Assembly (NCBI RefSeq): GCF_031326345.1
Contig: NZ_CP133671.1
Span: 4,402,001 to 4,466,000, forward strand
Direction: 5' to 3'
DNA length: 64,000 nucleotides
Source: Aureispira sp. CCB-E
GTDB taxonomy: Bacteria > Bacteroidota > Bacteroidia > Chitinophagales > Saprospiraceae
The position numbers and the translations under genes are program-made. Below the pieces are notes generated by a model, which ran no database searches, was not told where the DNA came from, and saw only the letters and a list, made by a program, of their open reading frames with translations. This document shows positions 43,828-52,907 of the stretch, piece by piece (position 1 is the first letter of the stretch; every line of letters begins with the position of its first letter).

Positions 43828-45228
43828 TTACCAATTTCCTGCATCTGCAGCACAAGGGGTTGGATTTACAATACCACAATTTGTCGCCGCAGTGTTTCCT
43901 CCTGCTGCTGTTAAAGTGATGTCCTGTACCACATTGGCGTAATTTGTTACCACCAATACATAAATTTCACCTACAGCAACTCCTGTCAAGCTAACTTGCT
44001 CTGTTGGTGACGTGCTGTAACTACAATCGACAGGAGCTGGTAAAGTTCCACAAGCTGCATTAGCAGCGGCAACATTAGCGTAAGGTCCCCAAATAGCAAA
44101 ATCAATATCCGAAACAGCAGACAAATCAAATATTAAATTCCCTGCTGTCGATATTTCAAAATAATACCAAGATGGATTAGGTTGTGTCAACAAACAACCA
44201 TAATCATTTCCGCCTGCTGCTGTTGAACCAATACCCGCAGTATAACAATACGTGTTATCGGTACAAATTGGTTGAGCTTGCGCACAGCTATTTCCTCCCG
44301 CACCTCCTGCACATGGACCTGATCCAGAACCACCTCCATCGTGTACGCAAATATCAAATGTTCCATTGTTATCTCCGCCGTACTCCCATACTCTAATCCA
44401 AATAGTTTCTCCTGGCACCAAAGTATTTTGATCAATCATTGCCATGGCTCCATTGGCACTATCATCATCGTCACAATCTAGCTCTGTTAAAGCGCCACAA
44501 GTTCCTCTATAAATTGCCATTCCCCCATCTGTAATAACGCCCGTATTGGTATCAAAAATCAAATGTCCTGAAGCAGGCACAGTTACTGTAAACCACACAT
44601 CCGCACCGTTGTAATTGGCACAAGTTGGAACCGTTGTTCCTGCTGTTAAGCTTGAATTTCCTGCCCCTGCATTAGTAAACGTTGAAAAGTTACAAGCAGC
44701 ACCTACAGTTAATGCTGTTGCCGTACAAGGCTCATCATTACTTGGTCCACTAGCTGCTGGGTTACCATCTACCACACAAATATCAAATGTTCCATTGTTA
44801 TCACCTCCATACTCCCATACTCTAACCCAAACCGTTGCTCCTGGTGTCAATGTCGAATTGTCAATCATTGGCATCAACCCATTCGCACTGTCATCATCGT
44901 CACATTCTACCAAGGTCAAGGAAGCACATGTGCCAGTGTAGATTGCCATTCCCCCGTCTGTAATAACGCCCGTATTGGTATCAAAAATCAAATGTCCAGA
45001 TCCTGGTACAGTCACCGTAAACCACACATCTGATCCAACATAGTTGGCGCATCCAGGCGCAGGCGCACTGGCGGTTGCAGTTGCTCCTGCTGTAGTAAAA
45101 GAGCCAAAGGAACAAGAAGTATTTACAGCTAAGGCAGAAGCACTACAGGGGTCATCTGCTTGTCCAAATGTATTTTGGAACATGAAGCCAAAGGCCAACA
45201 AAAAGAGTGTAAATTTTTTATAATTCAT
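43828..45228 (-). CDS. Secreted repeat protein, 466 aa, lacking a T9SS sorting domain
   Basis: Signal peptide 1-23 (ends FGQA). Two tandem modules of about 132 residues (24-154 and 164-297) share blocks such as WFTVTVP.SGHLIFDT and WEYGGDNNGTFDICV, with Asp-rich DDDDSANG loops that may bind calcium (pre-peptidase C-terminal-like fold). A third module (about 305-460) has NPSWYYFEIS, DFAIWGPY and YSTSPTEQVSL; this arrangement usually opens long gliding-motility-associated or adhesin proteins with type B sorting domains. Here the chain stops at PCAADAGNW, with no sorting domain and no readable continuation. It might be released or truncated. Confidence 0.85.
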   Translation of the reverse strand: MNYKKFTLFLLAFGFMFQNTFGQADDPCSASALAVNTSCSFGSFTTAGATATASAPAPGCANYVGSDVWFTVTVPGSGHLIFDTNTGVITDGGMAIYTGTCASLTLVECDDDDSANGLMPMIDNSTLTPGATVWVRVWEYGGDNNGTFDICVVDGNPAASGPSNDEPCTATALTVGAACNFSTFTNAGAGNSSLTAGTTVPTCANYNGADVWFTVTVPASGHLIFDTNTGVITDGGMAIYRGTCGALTELDCDDDDSANGAMAMIDQNTLVPGETIWIRVWEYGGDNNGTFDICVHDGGGSGSGPCAGGAGGNSCAQAQPICTDNTYCYTAGIGSTAAGGNDYGCLLTQPNPSWYYFEISTAGNLIFDLSAVSDIDFAIWGPYANVAAANAACGTLPAPVDCSYSTSPTEQVSLTGVAVGEIYVLVVTNYANVVQDITLTAAGGNTAATNCGIVNPTPCAADAGNW

Positions 45229-45308
45229 AATATTGGAATTCTATCATTCTTAATTAATTATTTGCTTAATAGCAAACTAGATTTACATACAAATTCAAAA
45301 GAACACAG

Positions 45309-45860
45309 TTATCGTTTCTTTTTTTCAAAGGCTTTTACATCCTCCAGTGTCAATGCAGTCCCTTCATAAATAATCTTATCTTCTAGATTATCAATATAAG
45401 TACGCTCTGCCTCTGGACGACTTTCGTAATCTTGTCTAGAAATAATTTTTATATTTCTGTCTCGATTAGAATCTAGCCATTTGGTTAATTTATATTTACG
45501 CTCTTCTTGTTTTTTTTCAGCATTTACTATTTCAAGCTTCTTTGCTGTTGCATTTTCACAAATAGTCTTAAAAGAAACATAACTACCTTCTACATTTTTT
45601 GCTTCAAAGGCTTCCAAGTCCTTCTGAGTGACCTCTTGATCATAGATCAAAGTCTGTTTATTAGCATCCATAATTGCTTTTACAGAAGGTGACATTTGTT
45701 GGTACTCTTTTGTTGAGAGCAAAGTAACATTGCCTTTATTCGCAATAAGCCATTCCTTAATGATTGCTTTCTTCTCTTGATTTTGAGCCGTCGCTGTCCA
45801 ACTAGACATACAGAGTATCACTACCAAAGAGAAAAATGCTTTCGGGGTCAATTTTTTCAT
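45309..45860 (-). CDS. Exported protein with duplicated 57-residue motif
   Basis: 183 residues. Signal peptide 1-26 (ends WTATAQ). The mature part consists of two similar segments joined by a charged helical linker: 31-87 (starting KAIIKEWLIANKGN) and 123-179 (starting YKLTKWLDSNRDR), both ending in a D-(L/V)-(E/K)-A-F-E motif. Shared pattern: WL, then [IV]xxLS or IIS, a [KR][EQ][DE]Y turn, then IY[DE]. I do not recognise a family. It is Cys-poor and strongly charged, unlike its neighbours. Predicted periplasmic. Confidence 0.75.
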   Translation of the reverse strand: MKKLTPKAFFSLVVILCMSSWTATAQNQEKKAIIKEWLIANKGNVTLLSTKEYQQMSPSVKAIMDANKQTLIYDQEVTQKDLEAFEAKNVEGSYVSFKTICENATAKKLEIVNAEKKQEERKYKLTKWLDSNRDRNIKIISRQDYESRPEAERTYIDNLEDKIIYEGTALTLEDVKAFEKKKR

Positions 45861-46803
45861 TTTTACAATTTTAAGTTGAATAAAAATAATTAATACATAT
45901 AGAGTGGTGTCCTTTCATACTCAACCAACTTTTTGTTGGCAATAAGACTATAACGCCATACAAAATATCATTTTAGTTTTGAATCTTATTTAGAATTAGT
46001 CATAAACTCCTATACTTTTTTGAAGAATTAAAAAGTCTTCTTAGAAACGTACAAATATCATATTCTAGTCTAATAAGTTACAATTAATTAACAAGTAAAT
46101 ATAAATTAATATCCTACAAAACAACAGTCAAGCCAAATATATAATCAAATAAAAATCAAAAATCAAAACATAGTTTTAACAAAAAGTGTTTTCAAAAAAT
46201 ACGCATATCTAAGAAGTTTTTTATCGAAAAAAAGTTTTCTAGTATCTGATTTCAGCTTTTTTTTTGCAGAATAAATTCACAAAAACATTTTACCCGACAT
46301 AAAAGCACTATAAAACAATTACATACCGAGTTTTCACTTTTTTATAAAATAACACTTTATGCTCTACACACTTTAGCACATCCTAACAACGCAACAAACA
46401 TTTGAATTGTACAAACAACTCTATGATTAATTTTTAATAATTTTTATTTAAAAAAATTAAAAAAGACAAAAAAAAATATGCACAAAACTGATTTACAAAA
46501 TACTACAAGACATTTTTAACCCAAAAAAAACTTTTTTTTATAGCAAAAAGTCTCTTAAACAAAAAAAAAGCCTTTTCTTTACAAGTAGCAATACCCCCAA
46601 TAATAATATTTCACCAAATAACACTTTTATGTAATATTATTTCATATTGCTTTCACCCCAAATAAATTGATCCCTAAACTCTCTAAATGCAAGAGATTTA
46701 ATACACAAAAGGCCCCTCATTTATCAAATTAGGCTATTTGTTATCTAAGGTTTCCCATTAAAAATTGTCTCTGAACTTTTTTTAACTTATTAACAAAGTC
46801 AAC
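45861..46803. other. 943-bp AT-rich gap between divergent secreted-protein genes
   Basis: No ORF, hairpin or repeat that I can support. It is one of the most AT-rich stretches here, with runs of A and T near 46255 and 46440-46560. It must contain promoters for both flanking genes, but no TAnnTTTG box stands near either start. Confidence 0.4.
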
Positions 46804-47223
46804 ATGAAAAATTTTTTACCAAAACTATTCGTAGTTTTTTGGTTCCTACATGGAACAACCTCATCCTTCTCTCAAACTGCCAACAATGCAGTAGCGAACA
46901 ATAGCGTATATGCAAACAATCAAAAAATTGAAGAAGTGTATGGTTCTCATTTTTTTGACAACAAGCAAGACTTGCTTCGGCATTTTCATCGCCTACTAAA
47001 CCACAGAATTGAATACAAAATCCTTCCTTTTCGTTCAGATGAGAAATACACAAAACTTTCACAAGTTCCGTTAATGAACAAGCATGGTGAGCTCATCTTA
47101 GACAGAAACTTCAACCCCAACACTTTCAATCCTTTACGGTACGATTTAAACTTCTTTTCAAAGCAAACTCAAATCTATAGAATTGACGATAGCGACTATA
47201 TCCTTATCATCAAACCTCAATAA
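46804..47223 (+). CDS. Hypothetical exported protein, 139 aa
   Basis: Signal peptide 1-24 (MKNFLPKLFVVFWFLHGTTSSFSQ). The mature part has Asn-rich start, then FFDNKQDLLRHFHRLLNHRIEYKI and a C-terminal strand set (IYRIDDSDYILIIKP). No family recognised. It precedes the 1090-residue T9SS protein by about 180 bp, separated by a large inverted repeat, so they may be transcribed apart. Confidence 0.7.
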   Translation: MKNFLPKLFVVFWFLHGTTSSFSQTANNAVANNSVYANNQKIEEVYGSHFFDNKQDLLRHFHRLLNHRIEYKILPFRSDEKYTKLSQVPLMNKHGELILDRNFNPNTFNPLRYDLNFFSKQTQIYRIDDSDYILIIKPQ

Positions 47224-47246
47224 AATTCCCCTATTTTAAAAATAAT

Positions 47247-47384
47247 ACTCCGTTGATTTTTTAGTTTTCCTACGAAAAACGTAAAAAAGCATCTTGCATT
47301 AGTTTGATTATCAGTCTTTTAGTGCAAAGGCTAATAAAAGTACATCTTACTGATAATCAAACTAATACGATTTTTCAACGGAGT
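47247..47384. repeat. Composite inverted repeat, 138 bp
   Basis: Outer arms ACTCCGTTGA (47247-47256) and TCAACGGAGT (47375-47384) are exact inverted copies. Inner arms ATTAGTTTGATTATCAGT (47298-47315) and ACTGATAATCAAACTAAT (47349-47366) are also exact, 18 bp. It looks like a small transposon-type unit without a gene. Its left half (47244-47290) aligns with 36072-36119, where an IS element sits. It lies 20 bp upstream of the T9SS gene start. Confidence 0.7.
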
Positions 47385-47404
47385 AATGTTAAAAAGACAA
47401 TATC

Positions 47405-50400
47405 ATGGATAAGTATATTTACTTCATCATAGCAAATGTCATTTCGTTTGCTACCTATGCTCAAACCTACAACATGAGTAATGGGACGACAACTACCTGT
47501 TCAGGAACCTTTTACGACAATGGCAACACGGGTAACTACACCAACAATCAGAACTTGACACATACATTTTGTGCAACATCTGGCAATCAGATAGAAATCA
47601 ACTTTAGCTCATTCGACTTAGAAAACAATTACGACTTCCTCTACATTTATGACGGTAATTCTACTACTGCCCCTTCTCTAGGAACCTTTACCAATACCAA
47701 TAATCCAGGAACCATAACTAGTACAAGTGGCTGTTTAACAATTCGTTTCACCACGGATGGCAGTGTAACCCGTTCTGGGTGGACTGCTACAATTTCATGT
47801 ATTTCTGGAAATTCAATCCTTATGTCCAATAGTAGCACAACAACTTGTACTGGAACATTCTATGATAGCGGTGGTTCAGGAGGTAATTATGGTAATAATG
47901 AAAACTATGTCTATACGATTTGCCCCTCTATTACTGGCAATAAAGTAGAAGCAAACTTTACAAGCTTTAATATTGAGAACAATTATGATTTTCTAGAAAT
48001 CTTTGATGGTCCTAATACAAGTGCCCCATCCTTGGGGACATATACGGGAACATTGGGGCCTGGCTTGACTCAAGCAACTCCAAGCAATACAAGTGGCTGC
48101 TTGACCTTTAGATTTACAACAGATGGTAGCGTAACACGTTCTGGATGGATTGCTGCAATAAGTTGTTTTTCTAATTGCCAAACTATTACAGCGAATCTCA
48201 ATAGCACGAGTCCTACCGCTGATGCAGATGGAATTATCCGACTTTGTCAAGGTCAATCTGTGAATTTTGTAGGCAGTGGTACCTTTTCTAATAATAATGC
48301 AGGTGCTACTTATGCTTGGGACATGGGTGATGGCACAACAATAATGGGTACCAGCATCAATCATACTTATACAACATCGGGTAGCTACTCTGTTAATCTA
48401 CTCATTACAGATAATGCAGGTTGTATCAATAATAATGTATTTAATCAAGTTGTTCAAGTTTCAACTACTCCTACTCTTGCTACTGTAGCTGCTCCTGGTA
48501 TTTTTTGTCAAGGAAATAGTTCTGTTGTAACAGGAACAGCAATTCCAACCGCACACATCACCAATTGTACTCCTCCTGTTAGTGGAACAACATTCCTACC
48601 AGATGGCTCTGGTGTTTCGTATACTACCTCTATCCCTGTCAATTGCTATGCCCCAGGTCAAACTATTACATCCGCTACAGATATTGTGGATGTTTGTTTA
48701 AATATGGAACATTCTTATTTGGGAGATCTTGAGGTAAGAATTATTTGCCCAAATGGCCAATCTGCCGTACTAAAATCGTATGCAGATGGAGGAGCAGGGA
48801 CTTATTTAGGAGAAGCTATTGACGATTTAACTTCTGGTCCAGGAACGGGTTATAACTATTGTTTTACTCCAACTGCAACAACCTTACTAGTCAATGGTGC
48901 TACTACCAATGTGGGCAGTCCTGCTAGTGCCTCTATTGTGGCAGGGAACTATCAACCGACACAGTCTTTTGCCAATCTTATAGGTTGCCCAGCCAATGGA
49001 AACTGGACTATTGAAGTAACCGATAATTTGGCACAAGATGATGGATACATTTTTAACTGGGATTTGGATCTAGCCGCCACCTTATTTCCAACAGGTTCCT
49101 TTACACCAACTATTGTTTCAGAAACATGGACTCCCAGTCCTAGCTTAAGTCCATTGACTAGCAATACTGCAAGCATTACTCCAACAGCACCAGGCAACGC
49201 TTGTTATACCTATGAAGTAACCGATAATTTTGGATGTACTTACAGTGATGTACTTTGTGCAACCGTCACGCCTGCTTCTACCCCTCCTGTATTAGCACCT
49301 GTTGGAGGAACGCTCTGCCCCAATACTTCCGTAACCTTAACAGCCAGTGGTGGGCAAGCTAGCTCAGGTTCAACAATCGAATGGTATACAGGTCCTAATG
49401 GAACTGGCACTTCTCTTGGAAGTGGCAACTCACTAACCGTTACTCCTACCAACACAACCAGCTACTATGTACGTCGGGAAGGAGGATGCAATACAACGGC
49501 AGACGATATGGTTCTTGTTGACATAAAAGACTATATTTATGGCTTAGATGGTGCAACAACAAGTAATTATTGTACGGATAATACGGGTTGGCATCACTTT
49601 TATAACGGTAATGAAATTTTATTGTCCATCCACGGTGATTTAAGTGGGGCTCCAGCAGGCTATCCAGAAATTACCATCCGAGACAACGGAACTTGGCACC
49701 AACAAAGTCAAGGACCTTTTAGTCCTTCTGCTTGCGCATTAACTGGCAATACTCCAGGAGAAGAGCGTTTTGAGATGGAACGTAGTTGGAATGTAGATTT
49801 TGGTGGAGGAACATTAATTCCTCCTTATCAAGTCCGTTTTTATTACGAACCAACTGAACGGATTGCCATTGAGACAGCTGCCGCAACATGGGCTGCTACT
49901 TATGCCGCTTGTGGCTATACTTATAAATATTCCACTCCCAATGGTTTGTTTTGGTTTAAAAACACGGGTTCTAATTACAGCGCTCCTGATTATGATGGCA
50001 CCCATTTGCCTCATACAACTGGAATTACTAGCAATAGTATTAATTATGTCGAACTTTCAGGCATCACAAGTTTTTCAGGAGGAACAGCAGCCTTAATACT
50101 CACTCCTGACCAATCTTTGCCCTCTGAATGGCTTTACTTCAAAGGAGAAACCAATACTAAAACTAACTTTTTGAGTTGGGCTACAGCATCTGAAATCAAT
50201 TCTGATTACTTCAATATTCAACGAAGCAAAGATGGCATTTCATTTGAAACAATAGGAGCTGTCGCAGCACAAGGCAACTCTACTAATACGCACCATTATA
50301 CTTTTGATGATAAAACACCATACAAAGGGATTAACTATTATCGTTTAGAATTAATTGACACTGATGGAGCTATAAGTTATTCCACTACCATACAACTAAT

Positions 50401-50677
50401 TATTCCAGAAGATGGATTGGGGTACCTTTTCTATCCCAACCCTACTCAAGATGTTATTCATTACCAATATGAGGCATCCTCCAAAGAATTTTTAGAAATA
50501 CAAGTTATTGATGTTTATGGCAGAACGCTCTCAACAAAATCATTTACGGCAACGATGGGGCTCAACACTGTCCCCATCCACTTGAACAGCTATCCCACAG
50601 GGAGTTACATGATTCGGGTACACCATTTAAACAGTGCCAATGTTCATACCGTAAAAGCCATTAAATCGACTTACTAA
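47405..50677 (+). CDS. T9SS-secreted CUB/PKD/P-domain multi-module protein
   Basis: 1090 residues. Signal peptide about 1-20. Two CUB-like modules (about 23-135 and 138-255), each with the FDLENNYDFLYIYDG / FNIENNYDFLEIFDG motif of CUB calcium sites and SVTRSGWTA. A PKD module follows (about 265-345; YAWDMGDGTTIMGTSINHTY). Then a proprotein-convertase P-like domain (about 365-555; DVCLNMEHSYLGDLEVRII, WTIEVTDNLAQDDGYIFNWDLDL). An Ig-like module (about 630-705) is followed by a beta-rich region, then an Fn3-like stretch (FLSWATASEINSDYFNIQRS) and a type A sorting domain (FYPNPTQDV to the end). No catalytic protease domain is visible. Expected on the outer surface, probably adhesive. Confidence 0.88.
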   Translation: MDKYIYFIIANVISFATYAQTYNMSNGTTTTCSGTFYDNGNTGNYTNNQNLTHTFCATSGNQIEINFSSFDLENNYDFLYIYDGNSTTAPSLGTFTNTNNPGTITSTSGCLTIRFTTDGSVTRSGWTATISCISGNSILMSNSSTTTCTGTFYDSGGSGGNYGNNENYVYTICPSITGNKVEANFTSFNIENNYDFLEIFDGPNTSAPSLGTYTGTLGPGLTQATPSNTSGCLTFRFTTDGSVTRSGWIAAISCFSNCQTITANLNSTSPTADADGIIRLCQGQSVNFVGSGTFSNNNAGATYAWDMGDGTTIMGTSINHTYTTSGSYSVNLLITDNAGCINNNVFNQVVQVSTTPTLATVAAPGIFCQGNSSVVTGTAIPTAHITNCTPPVSGTTFLPDGSGVSYTTSIPVNCYAPGQTITSATDIVDVCLNMEHSYLGDLEVRIICPNGQSAVLKSYADGGAGTYLGEAIDDLTSGPGTGYNYCFTPTATTLLVNGATTNVGSPASASIVAGNYQPTQSFANLIGCPANGNWTIEVTDNLAQDDGYIFNWDLDLAATLFPTGSFTPTIVSETWTPSPSLSPLTSNTASITPTAPGNACYTYEVTDNFGCTYSDVLCATVTPASTPPVLAPVGGTLCPNTSVTLTASGGQASSGSTIEWYTGPNGTGTSLGSGNSLTVTPTNTTSYYVRREGGCNTTADDMVLVDIKDYIYGLDGATTSNYCTDNTGWHHFYNGNEILLSIHGDLSGAPAGYPEITIRDNGTWHQQSQGPFSPSACALTGNTPGEERFEMERSWNVDFGGGTLIPPYQVRFYYEPTERIAIETAAATWAATYAACGYTYKYSTPNGLFWFKNTGSNYSAPDYDGTHLPHTTGITSNSINYVELSGITSFSGGTAALILTPDQSLPSEWLYFKGETNTKTNFLSWATASEINSDYFNIQRSKDGISFETIGAVAAQGNSTNTHHYTFDDKTPYKGINYYRLELIDTDGAISYSTTIQLIIPEDGLGYLFYPNPTQDVIHYQYEASSKEFLEIQVIDVYGRTLSTKSFTATMGLNTVPIHLNSYPTGSYMIRVHHLNSANVHTVKAIKSTY

Positions 50678-50708
50678 CACCTCAATTTATAAGCTTACAA
50701 TTTCACAG

Positions 50709-50740
50709 AACTCATACCTCTAAAGGGTATGAGTTTTTTA
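50709..50740 (+). terminator. Rho-independent terminator after the CUB/PKD protein
   Basis: Stem AACTCATACC/GGGTATGAGTT (one G-C to mismatch variation at the loop), 6-nt loop, then TTTTTT. Located 32 bp past the stop codon. Confidence 0.85.
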
Positions 50741-50914
50741 TTTTAAAATAACTTACACATTTTATAAAAATACTGTATTTTACACAGTCCTTATACGATT
50801 TGCCTAGCACATTAAAACAATCCCCCTCCTATTAAACAATCACAGAGTAGTTCAAGGTTCGTTTGTTCAACTCCAAATCTCTTGTTTGATTAGCATTACT
50901 AATGCTTCTCTCTA

Positions 50915-50967
50915 TAGTTCGTTGAAAGCACACAGCAACCTTTATTAGGTTAATAATCAACAAACTA
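50915..50967. repeat. Short dispersed repeat with 11-bp terminal inverted repeats
   Basis: TAGTTCGTTGA (50915-50925) and TCAACAAACTA (50957-50967), inverted copies with one mismatch. The interior (CAACCTTTATTAGGTTAATA) resembles that of the copy at 19906. It lies 75 bp upstream of the ATG at 51042. Confidence 0.65.
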
Positions 50968-51041
50968 CTAATTGAAACAACAAATGTTTAATACATTCTT
51001 TCACCCAAATATCATTTCAAAATAAAAGATTAAAAAAAGCT

Positions 51042-52895
51042 ATGAAAAAAATTTCAACCGCAATTCTATTAACGGCTTGCATCAACCTTAGCTATTCGCA
51101 AGGTGTTGGCATAGGGACAGTCCCCAACCCTTCTGCCATGCTCGATGTAAGTTCTACTTCTAGAGGACTCTTAGCTCCAAGAGTTGCACTAACAAGTAGT
51201 ACCGATGCTACAACGATTACCAATGGCAACGTAACAGCATTACTTGTTTACAATACTGCTACGGTAGCAGATGTTAGCCCTGGTTACTATTACTGGGATG
51301 GAAGCCTGTGGAGAAGCCTTGACAACACAGACAATCAAGATTTAACCTACAACTCTGCAACCAATACCCTCTCCCTAACCAACGATGCTAGCCCTGTCAA
51401 TTTATCTGGATTAGTTGATCATGATTGGTATGAAGTGGGTACTACTTCTCCGGCCAACAGCATCAATAATAATATTTATACTGAGGGGAACGTAGGAATT
51501 GCAGCAACAACCCCTTTAACCAAATTACAAATCGGAAACTCACCTGCTGGCACTTATCGAGCTTGGATGGATTACGGAGTAATCATTGGAAACGACACAG
51601 ATGGTATTTTTGTGGGAGTCAAAGATGAAGGAGCAGATCAAGATGATGCTATTATTGCTTGGGGAGACAACCCTCAAGATGACCTGCGCTTCTTATACAA
51701 CGAGTCAGGACTCACAACTAGCAGAGAAGTAATGATATTACAACCCAATGGAAATGTAGGCATCGGAGAAAGTACTCCCAACAATAAACTTACCATTGGT
51801 GCTAACTTAGGGACAGGTTACGGTATATCCTTAAATTCAGGCACTCCTTATGGTCAACTTATTGAGACAACAGAGGCTACAGCTACTAATAATCCTGCAT
51901 TCTGGGTTCGAACCAATAATGGCAGTGCCACTAGCCAGCTTTTTAGAGTTCAAAACAATGGTAATGTAGGTATCGGAACCATTGCTCCTAGTGCCAAACT
52001 AGATGTAAACGGAACAATCCTTCAAGGACCTAACAACACTTGGGGGCAACAAACTAGAATAGGGATTGATGCCCCTCTCACTACTGTTCCAGAGGCAACC
52101 ATTGGTAGCACAAATGGCAACCTGCACCTCGAAGCACGCACAGGATTTGACACTTACATCAATCACTATACAGTTGGTGGAAACACATATATTGCCACAG
52201 GTAACAATACAGGTAATGTTGGTGTTGGAACAACCAATGCTACAAGCAAATTAACGGTCAATGGTGTCTTAGAAATAAACAAGGTAGCGGATGTTAGTAC
52301 TATTTATTTTACCAATAGCTCAACAGAACCAGGATACATACGCCACCGTGGCAACTCGAACGCTGCGGAAATGCGTTTTGTAGCTTCTGACGACTTTGAT
52401 GTGGGAAGTGCAGGCGATAAATTTACCTTTGGTGGTGAAACAGGAGGTGTTTTTACAGAAGCCATGCGCATTCAAGGAAATGGAAACGTAGGAATTAAAA
52501 CAACTACGCCCGCTCAACGTTTACATGTTATCGGAAATATTTTAGCTTCAGGTACCATTACTAGTTCTGACCAACGTTATAAAAAGGAAATTCAAAATTT
52601 AACCAATAGTACAGATTTATTGAATCACATTCGTCCAGTCGCTTATAATTTTAGAACAGAAAAATTTGGTGATGGGCAATTTGATAATAAATTACACTAT
52701 GGAATTATCGCTCAAGAACTAGAGGAAGTATTGCCTAACTTAGTTTATACTGATCTAGAAGGCTACAAAGGGATTAACTATACAGAGCTTATTCCCTTGC
52801 TTATCAAAAGCAATCAAGAGCAACAAGCTCTTATTGAGCAACAACAAAAACAAATCAATCAACTTATAAATGCTGTCGAGGCATTAAAAAAATAA
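51042..52895 (+). CDS. Tail-fibre-like exported protein with S74 chaperone domain
   Basis: 617 residues. Signal peptide about 1-19 (MKKISTAILLTACINLSYS). Repeated GNVGIG(T/E)-type units occur throughout the stalk (near residues 23, 147, 235, 305, 390, 485), as in trimeric fibres. The C-terminus (about 500-595) reads as a Peptidase S74 intramolecular chaperone domain: ITSSDQRYKKEIQNL, IRPVAYNF, YGIIAQELEEVLPNLV, GINYTELIPLLIKSNQEQQA, followed by a coiled coil. Such domains release themselves after trimer assembly. Common in Bacteroidota as surface fibres. Only 12 bp separate it from the thiolase gene, suggesting shared transcription despite unrelated roles. Confidence 0.9.
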   Translation: MKKISTAILLTACINLSYSQGVGIGTVPNPSAMLDVSSTSRGLLAPRVALTSSTDATTITNGNVTALLVYNTATVADVSPGYYYWDGSLWRSLDNTDNQDLTYNSATNTLSLTNDASPVNLSGLVDHDWYEVGTTSPANSINNNIYTEGNVGIAATTPLTKLQIGNSPAGTYRAWMDYGVIIGNDTDGIFVGVKDEGADQDDAIIAWGDNPQDDLRFLYNESGLTTSREVMILQPNGNVGIGESTPNNKLTIGANLGTGYGISLNSGTPYGQLIETTEATATNNPAFWVRTNNGSATSQLFRVQNNGNVGIGTIAPSAKLDVNGTILQGPNNTWGQQTRIGIDAPLTTVPEATIGSTNGNLHLEARTGFDTYINHYTVGGNTYIATGNNTGNVGVGTTNATSKLTVNGVLEINKVADVSTIYFTNSSTEPGYIRHRGNSNAAEMRFVASDDFDVGSAGDKFTFGGETGGVFTEAMRIQGNGNVGIKTTTPAQRLHVIGNILASGTITSSDQRYKKEIQNLTNSTDLLNHIRPVAYNFRTEKFGDGQFDNKLHYGIIAQELEEVLPNLVYTDLEGYKGINYTELIPLLIKSNQEQQALIEQQQKQINQLINAVEALKK

Positions 52896-52907
52896 TTATC
52901 TATTTTT

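Larger units (their letters stand above)
50678..51041. other. Intergenic region
   Basis: 364 bases containing a strong terminator (50709-50740) and a short dispersed repeat (50915-50967). No TAnnTTTG box seen before the start at 51042. Confidence 0.5.
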
